Source: Frankia umida (GTDB lineage: Bacteria; Actinomycetota; Actinomycetes; Frankiales; Frankiaceae). From it: a stretch of 64,000 nt of DNA. Below the pieces are notes generated by a model. That model did no database searches. It was given only the letters and a program-made list of their open reading frames with translations, and was not told where the DNA came from. Within the stretch, counting starts at the first letter, position 1. Each line of letters starts with the position of its first letter. A program made the translations under genes and the position numbers. Of this stretch, positions 43,902 through 52,568 are shown piece by piece. The stretch is taken from the NCBI RefSeq assembly GCF_023242945.1, contig NZ_JALKFT010000011.1, positions 1 to 64,000 on the forward strand. Reading direction: 5' to 3'.

Positions 43902-45394
43902 CAGGGCTGGTCGTCGTCGGTGGTGAGGTCGCTGCGGCCGGGGCCGGTGATCAGATAGCTGAGGAAGGCGTCGGCGAGGCTGCCCGGCACCGGCCTGCCG
44001 TCGGTGTAGGCGTACTCGATCTCGGTGAAGCGATACCCACTGTCATGGATGGACGGCGCGTGGCCGTCGATCGACACCGGGTGCACGTTGGGTGTGTTCC
44101 GCGCCGCCCGCAGGTCGACGTACCCGACCGCGCCCGGCAGCGCCGCCACCCGGCCCGCGATCTCCGCGCTGCTCGCCAACTGGCAGTACACCGCCTGCCC
44201 GCCGGCCGCACCATCACCGAGGCAGCCACCGGGTGAACTGGTGGCCGGCTCCGCGTCGCCGCGCAGGAACAACGCGTCGAAGGCCTGCCGGGTGCCCGAA
44301 TCGCCGGTGCGACTCAGGGCGGCCACCGGCACGGGATCGCGAGGGCTGATCCGGCTCCAGTCGGTGATCCGCCCGGCCGGGTCGGCGGTGTAGAGCGCGC
44401 GGATCTGCCCGGAGGTCAGGTTCGACACCGCCAGATGGTTGTTGACCACCAGCGCGAACACGGACAGGGCAGCGGCCTGCCCCCACAGCCGGGGGCTCGC
44501 ACCGGTCTGCACCCGCCCGTCGGAGAAGGCGATCAGATCGGTGCGCGGTTCGCGTCCCGCGGTCAGCTTGCGCAGACCGGCCTCGCTGCCCCGGGCGTCC
44601 ATGACGATCGTCGCACCGGGGCAGTCACGCTGGTAACGGTCGGCGGCCGCCCGCGCGATCGGCGCGAACGCCGTGGACCCGGCGATCGTCAGCCGCCCGC
44701 CCACACAGCCGACCCGGGTGCGCCCACCGTCACCCGGGATGAGGATGATCGCCGCCAGCGCCACCACACACGCGGTGAGCATCACCATGATCAGACGGGC
44801 CGGCCGGCTGAACCGCTGGGGCTTGTCGTCCACCGAGACGCTCTCGGTCTCGACGATGCCGCCGTCGCGGATACCGCCGCGCACGTGCAGATCGCTGCCG
44901 GCGCCGCCGCCGCTGAGCAGGATCAGCAGCTTGTAGTGCTGGCCGGGGTTCAGCGGCACACGCGGCAGCTGGAGCAGGTTGTCGCCGTAGCGGAGGCTGT
45001 CCGGGGCGGAGAAGTGGCCGAGCAGATGCAGCTCGTCGGGATCGGGGATGACCACGACGCTGCGCACGGTGAGGTCGGCGACATCCACGGTCAGGCCGTG
45101 CGGGCCGTTGTTGGTGTAATCGGACTCGCTGATGCTCTGCGCGCCGTAGTTCTCGATCCGCAGCAGGACGAGCGTGGCGTCGGAGATCCCGGGCAGGTTC
45201 GTGAACTGGCCGAAGACAGCCTGGCCGCGCCCACCCCGGCTGCCCCCACCGAGCCGGATCGCCATCTGCACCCGGTACCCGAGCTGCCGGCGACGGGGGC
45301 GCCGCTCGTACCAGACCGCCGCGACCGACGTGCCCACACCCAGCACCGCGGTGAGCACGGCGACGACGTTGCTGGTGCTCCACCAGTCAGCCAC
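43865..45394 (-). CDS. Membrane-anchored PstS-like protein
   Basis: 509 residues from GTG 45394, with GAGGAGG just upstream. N-terminal helix (VVAVLTAVLGVGTSVAAVWY), a cytoplasmic beta-rich domain of about 150 residues, a second helix (LIMVMLTACVVALAAIILI), then a phosphate-binding-protein fold: GGRLTIAGSTAFAPIARAAA, MDARGSEAGLRKL, and later TGDSGTRQAFDALFLRG. The last two match the phosphate-ligand loops of PstS. Typical PstS is a free lipoprotein; this one is tied to the membrane with an extra internal domain and no pst transporter genes nearby. It may be a phosphate or anion sensor. Confidence 0.78.
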   Translation of the reverse strand: MADWWSTSNVVAVLTAVLGVGTSVAAVWYERRPRRRQLGYRVQMAIRLGGGSRGGRGQAVFGQFTNLPGISDATLVLLRIENYGAQSISESDYTNNGPHGLTVDVADLTVRSVVVIPDPDELHLLGHFSAPDSLRYGDNLLQLPRVPLNPGQHYKLLILLSGGGAGSDLHVRGGIRDGGIVETESVSVDDKPQRFSRPARLIMVMLTACVVALAAIILIPGDGGRTRVGCVGGRLTIAGSTAFAPIARAAADRYQRDCPGATIVMDARGSEAGLRKLTAGREPRTDLIAFSDGRVQTGASPRLWGQAAALSVFALVVNNHLAVSNLTSGQIRALYTADPAGRITDWSRISPRDPVPVAALSRTGDSGTRQAFDALFLRGDAEPATSSPGGCLGDGAAGGQAVYCQLASSAEIAGRVAALPGAVGYVDLRAARNTPNVHPVSIDGHAPSIHDSGYRFTEIEYAYTDGRPVPGSLADAFLSYLITGPGRSDLTTDDDQPCYTPDNLPRCRG

Positions 45395-45755
45395 GGTCCT
45401 CCTCGACCACGATCCCCCCGTGCACCTCGCCGGCCCTGAACCTCGCCCAGCGCGAACCTGGGCAGAGGCACCCAGATCGTCGATTTCTGCTGAGGCTACG
45501 GCCGATGTCCGACAGTTCGCCGCCCTGCTGCGGTCGATCGCCACTTCTTCGCCGACGCTTTCCCGTCCGTTCACCGTCGTCCTCGGCGCGTCGGTGGGTC
45601 GGTGGATGCGGTCCGGGCATCCGAGGCGACCTCAGATCGAGGCCAGCTGCGCGGGTGCGTCGGCCTGGGGTCGAAACAGTTCTGAACAGGCGTTTCGGTA
45701 GCAGGTCCGACGTGGGTGGGATCCGCTTGCGTCGTGGTGCGGCTACTGTGCGGCC

Positions 45756-46043
45756 ATGGTCTGGAACCGGCGCGGGAACACCGACGGCGGGGCGTCGTCC
45801 GGTCGCGGCGGCACGAAGCGCGGTGGCAGCCCGCCGGTGGTCCGCGACGACGGCGACCGGCACCGGCGTAAGGCCGGCGGGGACACCGGGGACCGTCCCG
45901 TCGAGTTCGGCGACTGTTCGACCTGCAACGGCAAGGGCGAAATCGAGTCCGGACGCCAGGAGGTCGACGAGGACGGCCGTTTCCTCGGCAACGCGGTCGT
46001 GCGATGCCTGGTCTGCGATGGCACCGGGCGGGTGGGCACCTGA
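45756..46043 (+). CDS. Small protein with two CxxCxGxG motifs
   Basis: 95 residues. A basic low-complexity N-terminus (about 1-45) leads to FGDCSTCNGKGEIESG and, 20 residues on, RCLVCDGTGRVGT. Paired C-x-x-C-x-G-x-G units are the zinc-binding motif of the DnaJ central region, so this is probably a one-zinc mini-domain. No J-domain is present. Its stop overlaps the ATG of a second small frame (TGATG). Function unknown. Confidence 0.65.
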   Translation: MVWNRRGNTDGGASSGRGGTKRGGSPPVVRDDGDRHRRKAGGDTGDRPVEFGDCSTCNGKGEIESGRQEVDEDGRFLGNAVVRCLVCDGTGRVGT

Positions 46044-46312
46044 TGGGCGTCGGCGGCCGGCCCGGCCGTGGTCGCCGCGGCGGCGGCCGTCTGGTCCCGA
46101 TGATCAGCGTGACGGCCTGCCGGGAGTGCCGCCGGGCCCGCGGCGCGGCGCTCGCCGGAGTCCGCGGCGCCCGCCCCTCGCCCCGCGACGGCTCCGGTCA
46201 CTGCCCGCATGGTCTGGTCGACCGCACCGTCTGGGCGCAGGGCGAAGGCCCCGGCTCCGCACCCCCGGAGGACCCCACCACCCCCGGTGATCGCCGCCGC
46301 GGCCCCGTCTGA
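46043..46312 (+). CDS. Possible small Cys-containing protein
   Basis: The ATG at 46043 overlaps the stop of the CxxCxGxG gene. It encodes 89 residues with an Arg/Gly-rich start, then MISVTACRECRRARGAAL and SGHCPHGLVDRT. The C-x-x-C plus C/H pairs could bind zinc. The composition is skewed, so it may be only an open frame; the translational overlap is the main support. Confidence 0.35.
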   Translation: MGVGGRPGRGRRGGGRLVPMISVTACRECRRARGAALAGVRGARPSPRDGSGHCPHGLVDRTVWAQGEGPGSAPPEDPTTPGDRRRGPV

Positions 46313-46513
46313 CCGACCCGTCCGTCCACGGTCCGGCCTCGGACGGGTCCGGCGTCGAAGGGTCCGGCGTCGAAGCCTGGTCGACGGGCCCGACGAGAAC
46401 CGGGGTCAGCGACCAGGCTCCGCGGCCAGGATGGCGGTGGCGACCAGGCGGCGCCAGGCCAGGGCGCGCGGAGCGGCCCGTGGTCACGGCACAGCGTGGG
46501 GACGGGGACAGGG

Positions 46514-47536
46514 GTGGCGGAGGTCGGGGCGGCGCTGGAGCGGTGGCAGGTGCAGGTGTACCTGGCCGCGATCGGGCTCGGCGTGCTGGTGGGGCTGGTG
46601 TCGCCGGGGGTCGGGTCGGGGCTGGAGCAGGCGGTGAATCCGCTGATCGCGGCGCTGCTGTTCGTCACGTTCCGGCAGGTGCCGGCGGTGGAACTGCGGC
46701 GGTCGTGGCGGGACGGGCGGTTCGTGGCGGCGGTGCTGGTGGTGAACTTCGTCGTGGTGCCCGTGGTGGTCGAAGCCCTCCTGCCGCTGCTGCCGGACGA
46801 CCGGGCGCTGCGCCTGGGCGTGCTGCTGGTGCTGCTGTGCCCGTGCGTGGACTGGGTGGTGGTGTTCGGTGGGCTGGGCGGTGCACGGCGGGTACAGCTG
46901 CTCGCGGTGACGCCGCTGCTGCTGGTCACGCAGCTGGTGCTGCTGCCGGGCTATCTGAGGGTCCTTTTTGGCCCCGAGCTCGGGGACGTGGTGCGGGTCG
47001 GACCGTTCCTGTCGGCCTTCGCGTGGTTGATCGCCGTCCCGCTGCTGCTGGCGTGGCTGGTGCAGGCGGAGGTGGCTCGCCGTCCGCGTGGCTGGTTCGC
47101 GGCCGCGGCGGCCGGTACGGACGTGGCGATGGTGCCACTGCTGGCCGCGACCCTTCTCGCGGTGATCACCTCGCAGCTGCCCCGGCTCCGCGACGGTGGT
47201 GGTGGCGACGGTGGTGGCGTGGCTGGGCTGGGGGAGGTGGCTCGGCTGGTGCCGTCCTACCTGCTGTTCGCCGTGGTGATGGTCGGCGCGGGGGTGGTGG
47301 TGGCCCGACTGTTCGGCCTGGACGCGCCAGCCGGACGGGGGGTGGTGTTCAGCGGCACCGCCCGCAACTCCCTCGTCGTGCTGCCGCTGGCCCTCGCCCT
47401 ACCGGACGAACTCGCCGTGGCGGCGGTGGCCGTGGTCACCCAGACGCTGGTGGAGATCCTGACCATGGTCGTCTGTGTCCGCGTCGTCGGCCGGCTGCTG
47501 GTGGACGACGCGGACGGTGTTCCGCGCGACACCTAG
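46514..47536 (+). CDS. ACR3/bile-acid-symporter-like transporter
   Basis: About 340 residues with ten likely helices of the BART superfamily. VNPLIAALLFVTFRQVP, the conserved LLLCPCVDWVVVFGGLGG (ACR3-type Cys-Pro motif region) and FSGTARNSLVVLPLALALP (T-x-R-N-S crossover motif) are visible. ACR3 members export arsenite; this one lacks arsR or arsC neighbours, so the substrate is open. GTG 46514 is preferred to 46496 because GGGGACAGG precedes it. Confidence 0.8.
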   Translation: MAEVGAALERWQVQVYLAAIGLGVLVGLVSPGVGSGLEQAVNPLIAALLFVTFRQVPAVELRRSWRDGRFVAAVLVVNFVVVPVVVEALLPLLPDDRALRLGVLLVLLCPCVDWVVVFGGLGGARRVQLLAVTPLLLVTQLVLLPGYLRVLFGPELGDVVRVGPFLSAFAWLIAVPLLLAWLVQAEVARRPRGWFAAAAAGTDVAMVPLLAATLLAVITSQLPRLRDGGGGDGGGVAGLGEVARLVPSYLLFAVVMVGAGVVVARLFGLDAPAGRGVVFSGTARNSLVVLPLALALPDELAVAAVAVVTQTLVEILTMVVCVRVVGRLLVDDADGVPRDT

Positions 47537-47576
47537 CCCGTCGACCAGGGTGTTCCGCGGAACACTTCGGGCGCGG

Positions 47577-48521
47577 TCAGCCGAGGACGGCGGGGCGTAG
47601 TACCTGCTCGCACCACCGGCGGAAGGTGGTGGGGCTGGTGGAGGCGGGCGTGCGCGGCTCACCGTTGTCGAGTCCGTCGTTCTTGGCCGTCATCATCTCG
47701 ACCAGGCCGCGGGCCATCGCCGCCGACCAGCCGGCGCCGACCAGGCCGTCGTACTGCTCCTGGACGCTGATCCGCTGGTAGCGGATGGGGCGGCCGAACA
47801 CGTCCGACATGATGTCGGCCAGCTCGTGGCCGGTCAGGTCCTGCGGGCCGAGGACGGCGACGCTGCCCTGGCCGGTCCAGGTGTCCTCGCGTAGCAGGTC
47901 GGCGGCGCGAGCGGCGATGTCGCCGGTGGCGCAGGTGGGGGAGCGCAGATCACCGTTCGCGGTGGAGGCGATCACGCCCTGGTCGCGGATCGCGGTGATC
48001 TGGCGCAGCCAGTTGTCCATGAAGGTGGGCAGGGCCAGCGCGCGCTGCGCGACGCCGGTGGCGGCGATCATGTCCTCCATCGCCAGCGACGCGGTCACCA
48101 GGCCCGCCCGGTCGGCCACCGGCGTGCCACGGCCGAGCGCGGAGACGGTGACGACCCGGCGTACCCCCGAGTCGCGGATCGCCGCGGCGGCCGGTCGGGT
48201 GAACTCCAGGTAGGCGTCCTCGAGGGTGGCGGCGGTGAGCACCGGCGGTGCCAGCCAGAACACGGTGTCGGCGCCGACGAAGGCCTTCGCGACCACGTCC
48301 GGTTCGCCGTGCGAGCCCACCACCACCTCGGCGCGCTCCCGTACCAGCGTGGGCAGCGCGTCGGGGCGCCGGGCGATGACGCGGATGGCCGTGCCGCCAC
48401 CGTCGGCGCGGCCAACAGCGCCGCGGTCAGTGCCGCCGTCGGCGTCGGCGTCGGCGTCGGGGAGCAGGTGGGTCAGCAGTTGGCGGCCGATGCGGCTGGT
48501 CGGCGCGGTGACAACAATCAT
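47577..48521 (-). CDS. NmrA-like NAD(P)-binding protein (atypical SDR)
   Basis: 314 residues. The N-terminal VVTAPTSRIGRQLLTHLL is a modified glycine loop (T-x-x-x-I-G) as in NmrA/azoreductase-type atypical SDRs. VFWLAPPVLTAATLEDAYLE, VVTVSALGRG and ALALPTFMDNW follow the family pattern; no Y-x-x-x-K active site is seen. An Asp-Ala repeat (DADADADGG) enlarges the first loop. It may sense or use NADPH or reduce quinones. It is divergent from a LysR gene that likely controls it. Confidence 0.85.
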   Translation of the reverse strand: MIVVTAPTSRIGRQLLTHLLPDADADADGGTDRGAVGRADGGGTAIRVIARRPDALPTLVRERAEVVVGSHGEPDVVAKAFVGADTVFWLAPPVLTAATLEDAYLEFTRPAAAAIRDSGVRRVVTVSALGRGTPVADRAGLVTASLAMEDMIAATGVAQRALALPTFMDNWLRQITAIRDQGVIASTANGDLRSPTCATGDIAARAADLLREDTWTGQGSVAVLGPQDLTGHELADIMSDVFGRPIRYQRISVQEQYDGLVGAGWSAAMARGLVEMMTAKNDGLDNGEPRTPASTSPTTFRRWCEQVLRPAVLG

Positions 48522-48642
48522 GATCTGGTTTCTCCAGGGAATGCGGCTGATGTAGCGAGGCGGCTGTGCGATATCAGCCGGGCGGCCCGACAGTCGGTGG
48601 TCGGACAGGCCCCAGTCAAAGTGATCCGCCGGGAACAGTGAA

Positions 48643-48657
48643 GGACCGAATCGGTCC
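48643..48657. promoter_or_regulatory. Inverted repeat in divergent LysR/NmrA gap
   Basis: GGACCG-AAT-CGGTCC is a perfect 6-bp inverted repeat with a 3-bp centre, 19 bp upstream of the LysR ATG. It has the size of a LysR-type recognition site and lies in the 155-bp gap between the divergent genes. Confidence 0.5.
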
Positions 48658-48676
48658 GGATTGATATCGTGCGGGT

Positions 48677-49633
48677 ATGAGTGCGCCGGAGTGGTCGGGT
48701 GCGGAACTGGAGGTGCGCGAGCTGCGGTATTTCGTGGCCGTCGCCGAAGAACTGCATTTCGGCCGGGCCGCCGAGCGGCTCGCGATGGCGCAGCCGCCGT
48801 TGTCCCGGGCGATTCGTGAGCTGGAGCGGCGGCTCGGGGCTCGGCTGCTGGAACGCACCACCCGCCGGGTCGAACTCACGCCGGCCGGCCAGGTGCTGTT
48901 GCGTGACGCCCGCGTCGCCCTGGAGGCGGTGACCGCCGCCGCCCGCCGCACCCGGCACGCGGCCCGACCGGCGCCGACGCTACGGGTCGCGCTCAAGGCC
49001 GACTACGACGCGGGCATGCTGCCCGCCATCCTCGCCGCCTACCGCGAGCAGGAGACGACGATCGAGGTGGAGTTGCTGCTCGGCGGGTTGGGCGAACAGG
49101 AGCGGGCGCTGCGCGACGGTCGGGCCGATGTCGCGTTGCTGCCGACCCCGGCCGAACCCCGCGGTCTGGAACTCGAACCGGTCCTGATCGAGCCGCGGCT
49201 GGTGGCACTCGCCGCCGGCGACGAGCTGGCCACGCGTGCCACGCTGAGCCTGGCCGATCTGCGTGGGCGGCTTCTGCCCACCGAACTGCCGGCGGCATCG
49301 ACGCCCCGGGATCTGGCCCAGATCTTCATGCTCGTCGAGCTCGGCACCATCATCTGGTATCCGCCGATGTCCCTGGCGCAGCGGCATCCACGGCCCGGCC
49401 TGGTCTATCGGCACGTCACCGACCTGGCGCCGGCCACCCTGTGCGTGGCCTGGCCAAGCGAATGCCGTTCGTCCGCCGTCGCCGCCTTCGTCCGCGCCAC
49501 CAGCGGCGTGGCCGCGGCCAGGGCCCGCGAAGGAGCTCCGCAGCGCACGGATCCCTCGGGCGGCACCGGTACGGCCGGTCCCGGAGGCGCGGTGGGCGGG
49601 TCGGTGCCGCTGCCGGCCACCGCGGGGGCGTAG
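48677..49633 (+). CDS. LysR-family transcriptional regulator
   Basis: 318 residues. Helix-turn-helix LRYFVAVAEELHFGRAAERL then PPLSRAIRELERRLG, followed by a periplasmic-binding-like effector domain (LRVALKADYDAGMLPAILAA, then GRADVALLPTPAE). The C-terminal 40 residues are low complexity. It is divergent from the NmrA-like gene and followed on the same strand by the P450/EhpF/LuxC-like genes, either of which could be its target. Confidence 0.9.
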   Translation: MSAPEWSGAELEVRELRYFVAVAEELHFGRAAERLAMAQPPLSRAIRELERRLGARLLERTTRRVELTPAGQVLLRDARVALEAVTAAARRTRHAARPAPTLRVALKADYDAGMLPAILAAYREQETTIEVELLLGGLGEQERALRDGRADVALLPTPAEPRGLELEPVLIEPRLVALAAGDELATRATLSLADLRGRLLPTELPAASTPRDLAQIFMLVELGTIIWYPPMSLAQRHPRPGLVYRHVTDLAPATLCVAWPSECRSSAVAAFVRATSGVAAARAREGAPQRTDPSGGTGTAGPGGAVGGSVPLPATAGA

Positions 49634-49876
49634 CGGCGTCCGACGCCTGGCATCCGGCCGACGGCTGACAGCCGCTGGTCGATGGGATTCGGCTATCGCC
49701 CCCGCGAGGCCGTCGAATTGCCGGTAGTGGGATTCACCCGCCGTTTTATCCGGGTGTCGGGGTTGATTCATGTCGGATGCAACAATGACGTCATCCAGCG
49801 CGGCGGCGGGGATGACCGGGTAATCGGCCCGGTCACGTCGTCGTCCACGTTCTACGCACCACGGGGAGATGCGCAG

Positions 49877-51187
49877 ATGACCGCTTCCACGCCCGCACCG
49901 GCACCGCCGACCGCACCGGCACCGCCGACCGCACCGGCACCGCGGGCCTCGGTCGTCCCGGATACCGGCGGGTGGGAGTACAGCGGGGTGATGTCCGCAC
50001 TGGCGCTGGGACGACAGCCGAATCCGTATCCCTGCTACCAGGTGGTCCGCGAGCGCGGGGTGTTTCTGCCCGGGGAGATCGCCGGCGGGCGGGTCACCCT
50101 GGTCACCGGGCACGCGCAGGCGTCCGCGGCGCTGGCCCATCCGGCCGTCGGGCATGGTTACCGCGATGGTGTGAGCTACCGCGGCACCATGGAGGACGGC
50201 CTTGGCTCGCTGCTGCGCGCCGACCCGCCGGACCACGGTCGGTTGCGCCGGCTGGTCGGGCGGGCGTTCACCCCGGGGGTGGTCGCCGCCCTGGCACCGG
50301 GGATCACCGAGACCGCCGACGACCTGCTCGACGAGGCGCTCGCGCAGGGTGAGGTCGACGCGGTCACCGCGTTCACCCGGCCCCTGCCGCTGCGGGTGAT
50401 GTGCCGACTGCTCGGGGTACCCGACGTCGACGAGCCCCTGTTCGGCGAGTGGGCGGACGCGCTGGCCCGCGGTCTGGACCCGCGACCGACGTTGAGCGAG
50501 CAGGAGAACGCGGCCCGCCAGTCCGCCACCGTCGGTTTCGAGGCCTACTTCCGGGACCTGCTCGCCGACCGGCGGGCCCATCCCCGCGCGGACCTGCTCA
50601 GCAGCCTCGTCGCCATCCACGACGAGGACGGCGACGCGCTGACCGAGACGGAGCTGCTGGAGCTGTGCACGCTGCTGCTCGTCGCGGGCTACGAGACCAC
50701 GGTGAACCTGCTCGGCGCCAGCATCCTCGCCCTGGCCGACCATCCCGCGGCGCTCGCCGCCCTGCGCGCCGACCCGACGCTGATCGGCCCCGCCGTCGAG
50801 GAGGTGCTGCGCTACGACCCGCCGGTGCAGATCATCGGCCGCACGATCCTGGCGGACCTCGCGATCGACGGCCATGAACTCACCCGGGGTGAGGGGCTGC
50901 TGATGCTGGTCGGTGCCGCGAACCGCGACCCGGCCGCCTACGACGAGCCGGACACCTTCCGCATCGACCGGTTCACCGGGACGGGACGGGCCCGGCGCCA
51001 TCTCGGTTTCGGCATCGGCATCCACTACTGCCTGGGCGCGCCCCTGGCCCGCATCGAGGCCGACCTCGCCCTGCGCGCCCTGCTGCGCCGCACGAGCGCG
51101 ATCACCGTCGTCCGCGACCAGGTGACCTTTCGCGGCCAGATCGTCGTCCGCGGCGTGCGCACGCTGCCGGTGCGGCTGACGGCCTGA
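49877..51187 (+). CDS. Cytochrome P450 (bacterial class I type)
   Basis: 436 residues from ATG 49877, with GGGGAG eight bases upstream. An N-terminal Ala-Pro-Thr repeat (about residues 3-25) precedes the fold. I-helix LLLVAGYETTVNLLG, ExxR VEEVLRYDPPVQ, haem loop FGIGIHYCLGAPLARIEA. The HYCLGAPLAR form is shared with CYP107/CYP105-like actinobacterial P450s. No ferredoxin is adjacent. It precedes the EhpF/LuxC-like pair and may tailor the same metabolite. Confidence 0.92.
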   Translation: MTASTPAPAPPTAPAPPTAPAPRASVVPDTGGWEYSGVMSALALGRQPNPYPCYQVVRERGVFLPGEIAGGRVTLVTGHAQASAALAHPAVGHGYRDGVSYRGTMEDGLGSLLRADPPDHGRLRRLVGRAFTPGVVAALAPGITETADDLLDEALAQGEVDAVTAFTRPLPLRVMCRLLGVPDVDEPLFGEWADALARGLDPRPTLSEQENAARQSATVGFEAYFRDLLADRRAHPRADLLSSLVAIHDEDGDALTETELLELCTLLLVAGYETTVNLLGASILALADHPAALAALRADPTLIGPAVEEVLRYDPPVQIIGRTILADLAIDGHELTRGEGLLMLVGAANRDPAAYDEPDTFRIDRFTGTGRARRHLGFGIGIHYCLGAPLARIEADLALRALLRRTSAITVVRDQVTFRGQIVVRGVRTLPVRLTA

Positions 51188-51452
51188 GCGTGGCGCCACC
51201 GCCCGCGGCCAGGCGTCCGGACGGGCCCTGGCCGCCGGCGTGCGTCCCGAACCGATCGTGATCCAGGTGGTGTGGTTGAACGGCGCACGACCCGCGGATG
51301 GCGGGTTGGTGCTGCTGGCGGCGTGTCGCGGACGGAAATTCCTATGAAGCAATCAGGAGCCGCCGCAGGGGACGCCACGTGGTCGACGATCGGCGACGAT
51401 CCGGATTGCCGGTGATCGAACCGGCGGTCCGACGCGCCCGCGGAGGCAGCGC

Positions 51453-52568
51453 ATGAGCACCACCATCCTGGATCTACCCGAACCCGGTCGAGCACCCGTC
51501 GACCTGGACCCGCAGGAATACCTCGCCGCGCTCATGCGCTGGCACTTCTCCGCGGAGACGGGCAGCCCGTTCTGGCTGCGCCGCGCCCGCGACCTCGGGT
51601 TCGACCCGATCGCCGACATCCGCACGTTCGACGATCTGCGCCTGTTCCCGAACGTCGTCGACGAGTTCCGGGACGTGCCGGTCGAGGACCTGATCCCCTG
51701 CGGGCTGACCGGCGCCGACCGGGTGATCGCCGGTGTGTACGAGTCCGGTGGGACGACCGGGCTGCCCAAGCGCTTCGTCATGTTCGACCGCTGGATGGAG
51801 TTCGCCCTGGGCTGGGACGAGGCGCACTACGCGCCGCTGGGCCAGGCGAACGTGCTCGCCGTCGCCCCGAGCGGCCCGCACATGTTCGGTGAGTTCGCCC
51901 GCCGCCGCGCCCGCCGCCAGAACGGGGTGCTGTTCTCCCTCGACCTCGACCCGCGTTGGATCAAGACGCTGCTCGGCCGCGGCGACGTCGCCGAATCCGA
52001 ACGTTACGTCGAGCATCTCGTCGACCAGGCCGCGCATATCCTGCACACCCAGAACGTCGGTATTCTCATCACCACCCCGCCGCTGCTGGAACGCCTTTCC
52101 CGCCGCGACGACCTCGTCGAGGCCATCCGCAAAAACGTCCGGTACATCTGCTGGAGCGGCGCGCATCTCGACGCCGACACCCGTGACCTGTTCCGCAACG
52201 AGATCTTCCCCGGCATTCCGCTGAAAGGCCTGTACGGCAGCACCACCATTCTCGGGATGTCCCGGGAACGCGACGTCGAACGCGCCGACGGCCTCGCCGC
52301 CTTCGACCCGCCGAGCCCGTACATCGTGTTCCGGGTCGTCGACCCCGACACCGGCGACGACGTGCCCGACGAGCAGCGCGGTCAGGTCGTCATGAACCAC
52401 CTCACCAGGTACGCGTTCATCCCGAACAACCTGGAACGCGACCACGCCCTGCGGATCGCACCGCCGTCCGGCACGTCCGGCACGTCCGGTGCGCTCGGCG
52501 TTTCGGTCGCCGACGTCGGCCCGGTCGCCACCTTCGCCGAGCACACCGTCATCGAAGGGGTCTACTGA
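51453..52568 (+). CDS. EhpF/LuxE-like acid-adenylating enzyme
   Basis: 371 residues, shorter than full ANL synthetases. The phosphate loop is GVYESGGTTGLPKRFVMFDR, followed by ILITTPPLLERL, ICWSGAHLDAD and GLYGSTTILGM. This matches the EhpF/LuxE/PaaK-like branch lacking a large C-terminal domain. In phenazine and luciferase systems such enzymes activate an acid as acyl-AMP for reduction by a LuxC/EhpG partner. The next gene, joined by TGATG, encodes that partner. The acid here is unknown. Confidence 0.83.
   Translation: MSTTILDLPEPGRAPVDLDPQEYLAALMRWHFSAETGSPFWLRRARDLGFDPIADIRTFDDLRLFPNVVDEFRDVPVEDLIPCGLTGADRVIAGVYESGGTTGLPKRFVMFDRWMEFALGWDEAHYAPLGQANVLAVAPSGPHMFGEFARRRARRQNGVLFSLDLDPRWIKTLLGRGDVAESERYVEHLVDQAAHILHTQNVGILITTPPLLERLSRRDDLVEAIRKNVRYICWSGAHLDADTRDLFRNEIFPGIPLKGLYGSTTILGMSRERDVERADGLAAFDPPSPYIVFRVVDPDTGDDVPDEQRGQVVMNHLTRYAFIPNNLERDHALRIAPPSGTSGTSGALGVSVADVGPVATFAEHTVIEGVY

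Noticed and set aside
48980..51352. 790-codon minus-strand frame across LysR and P450 genes
   Set aside because: It runs antisense through two well-supported genes and has no recognisable domain.
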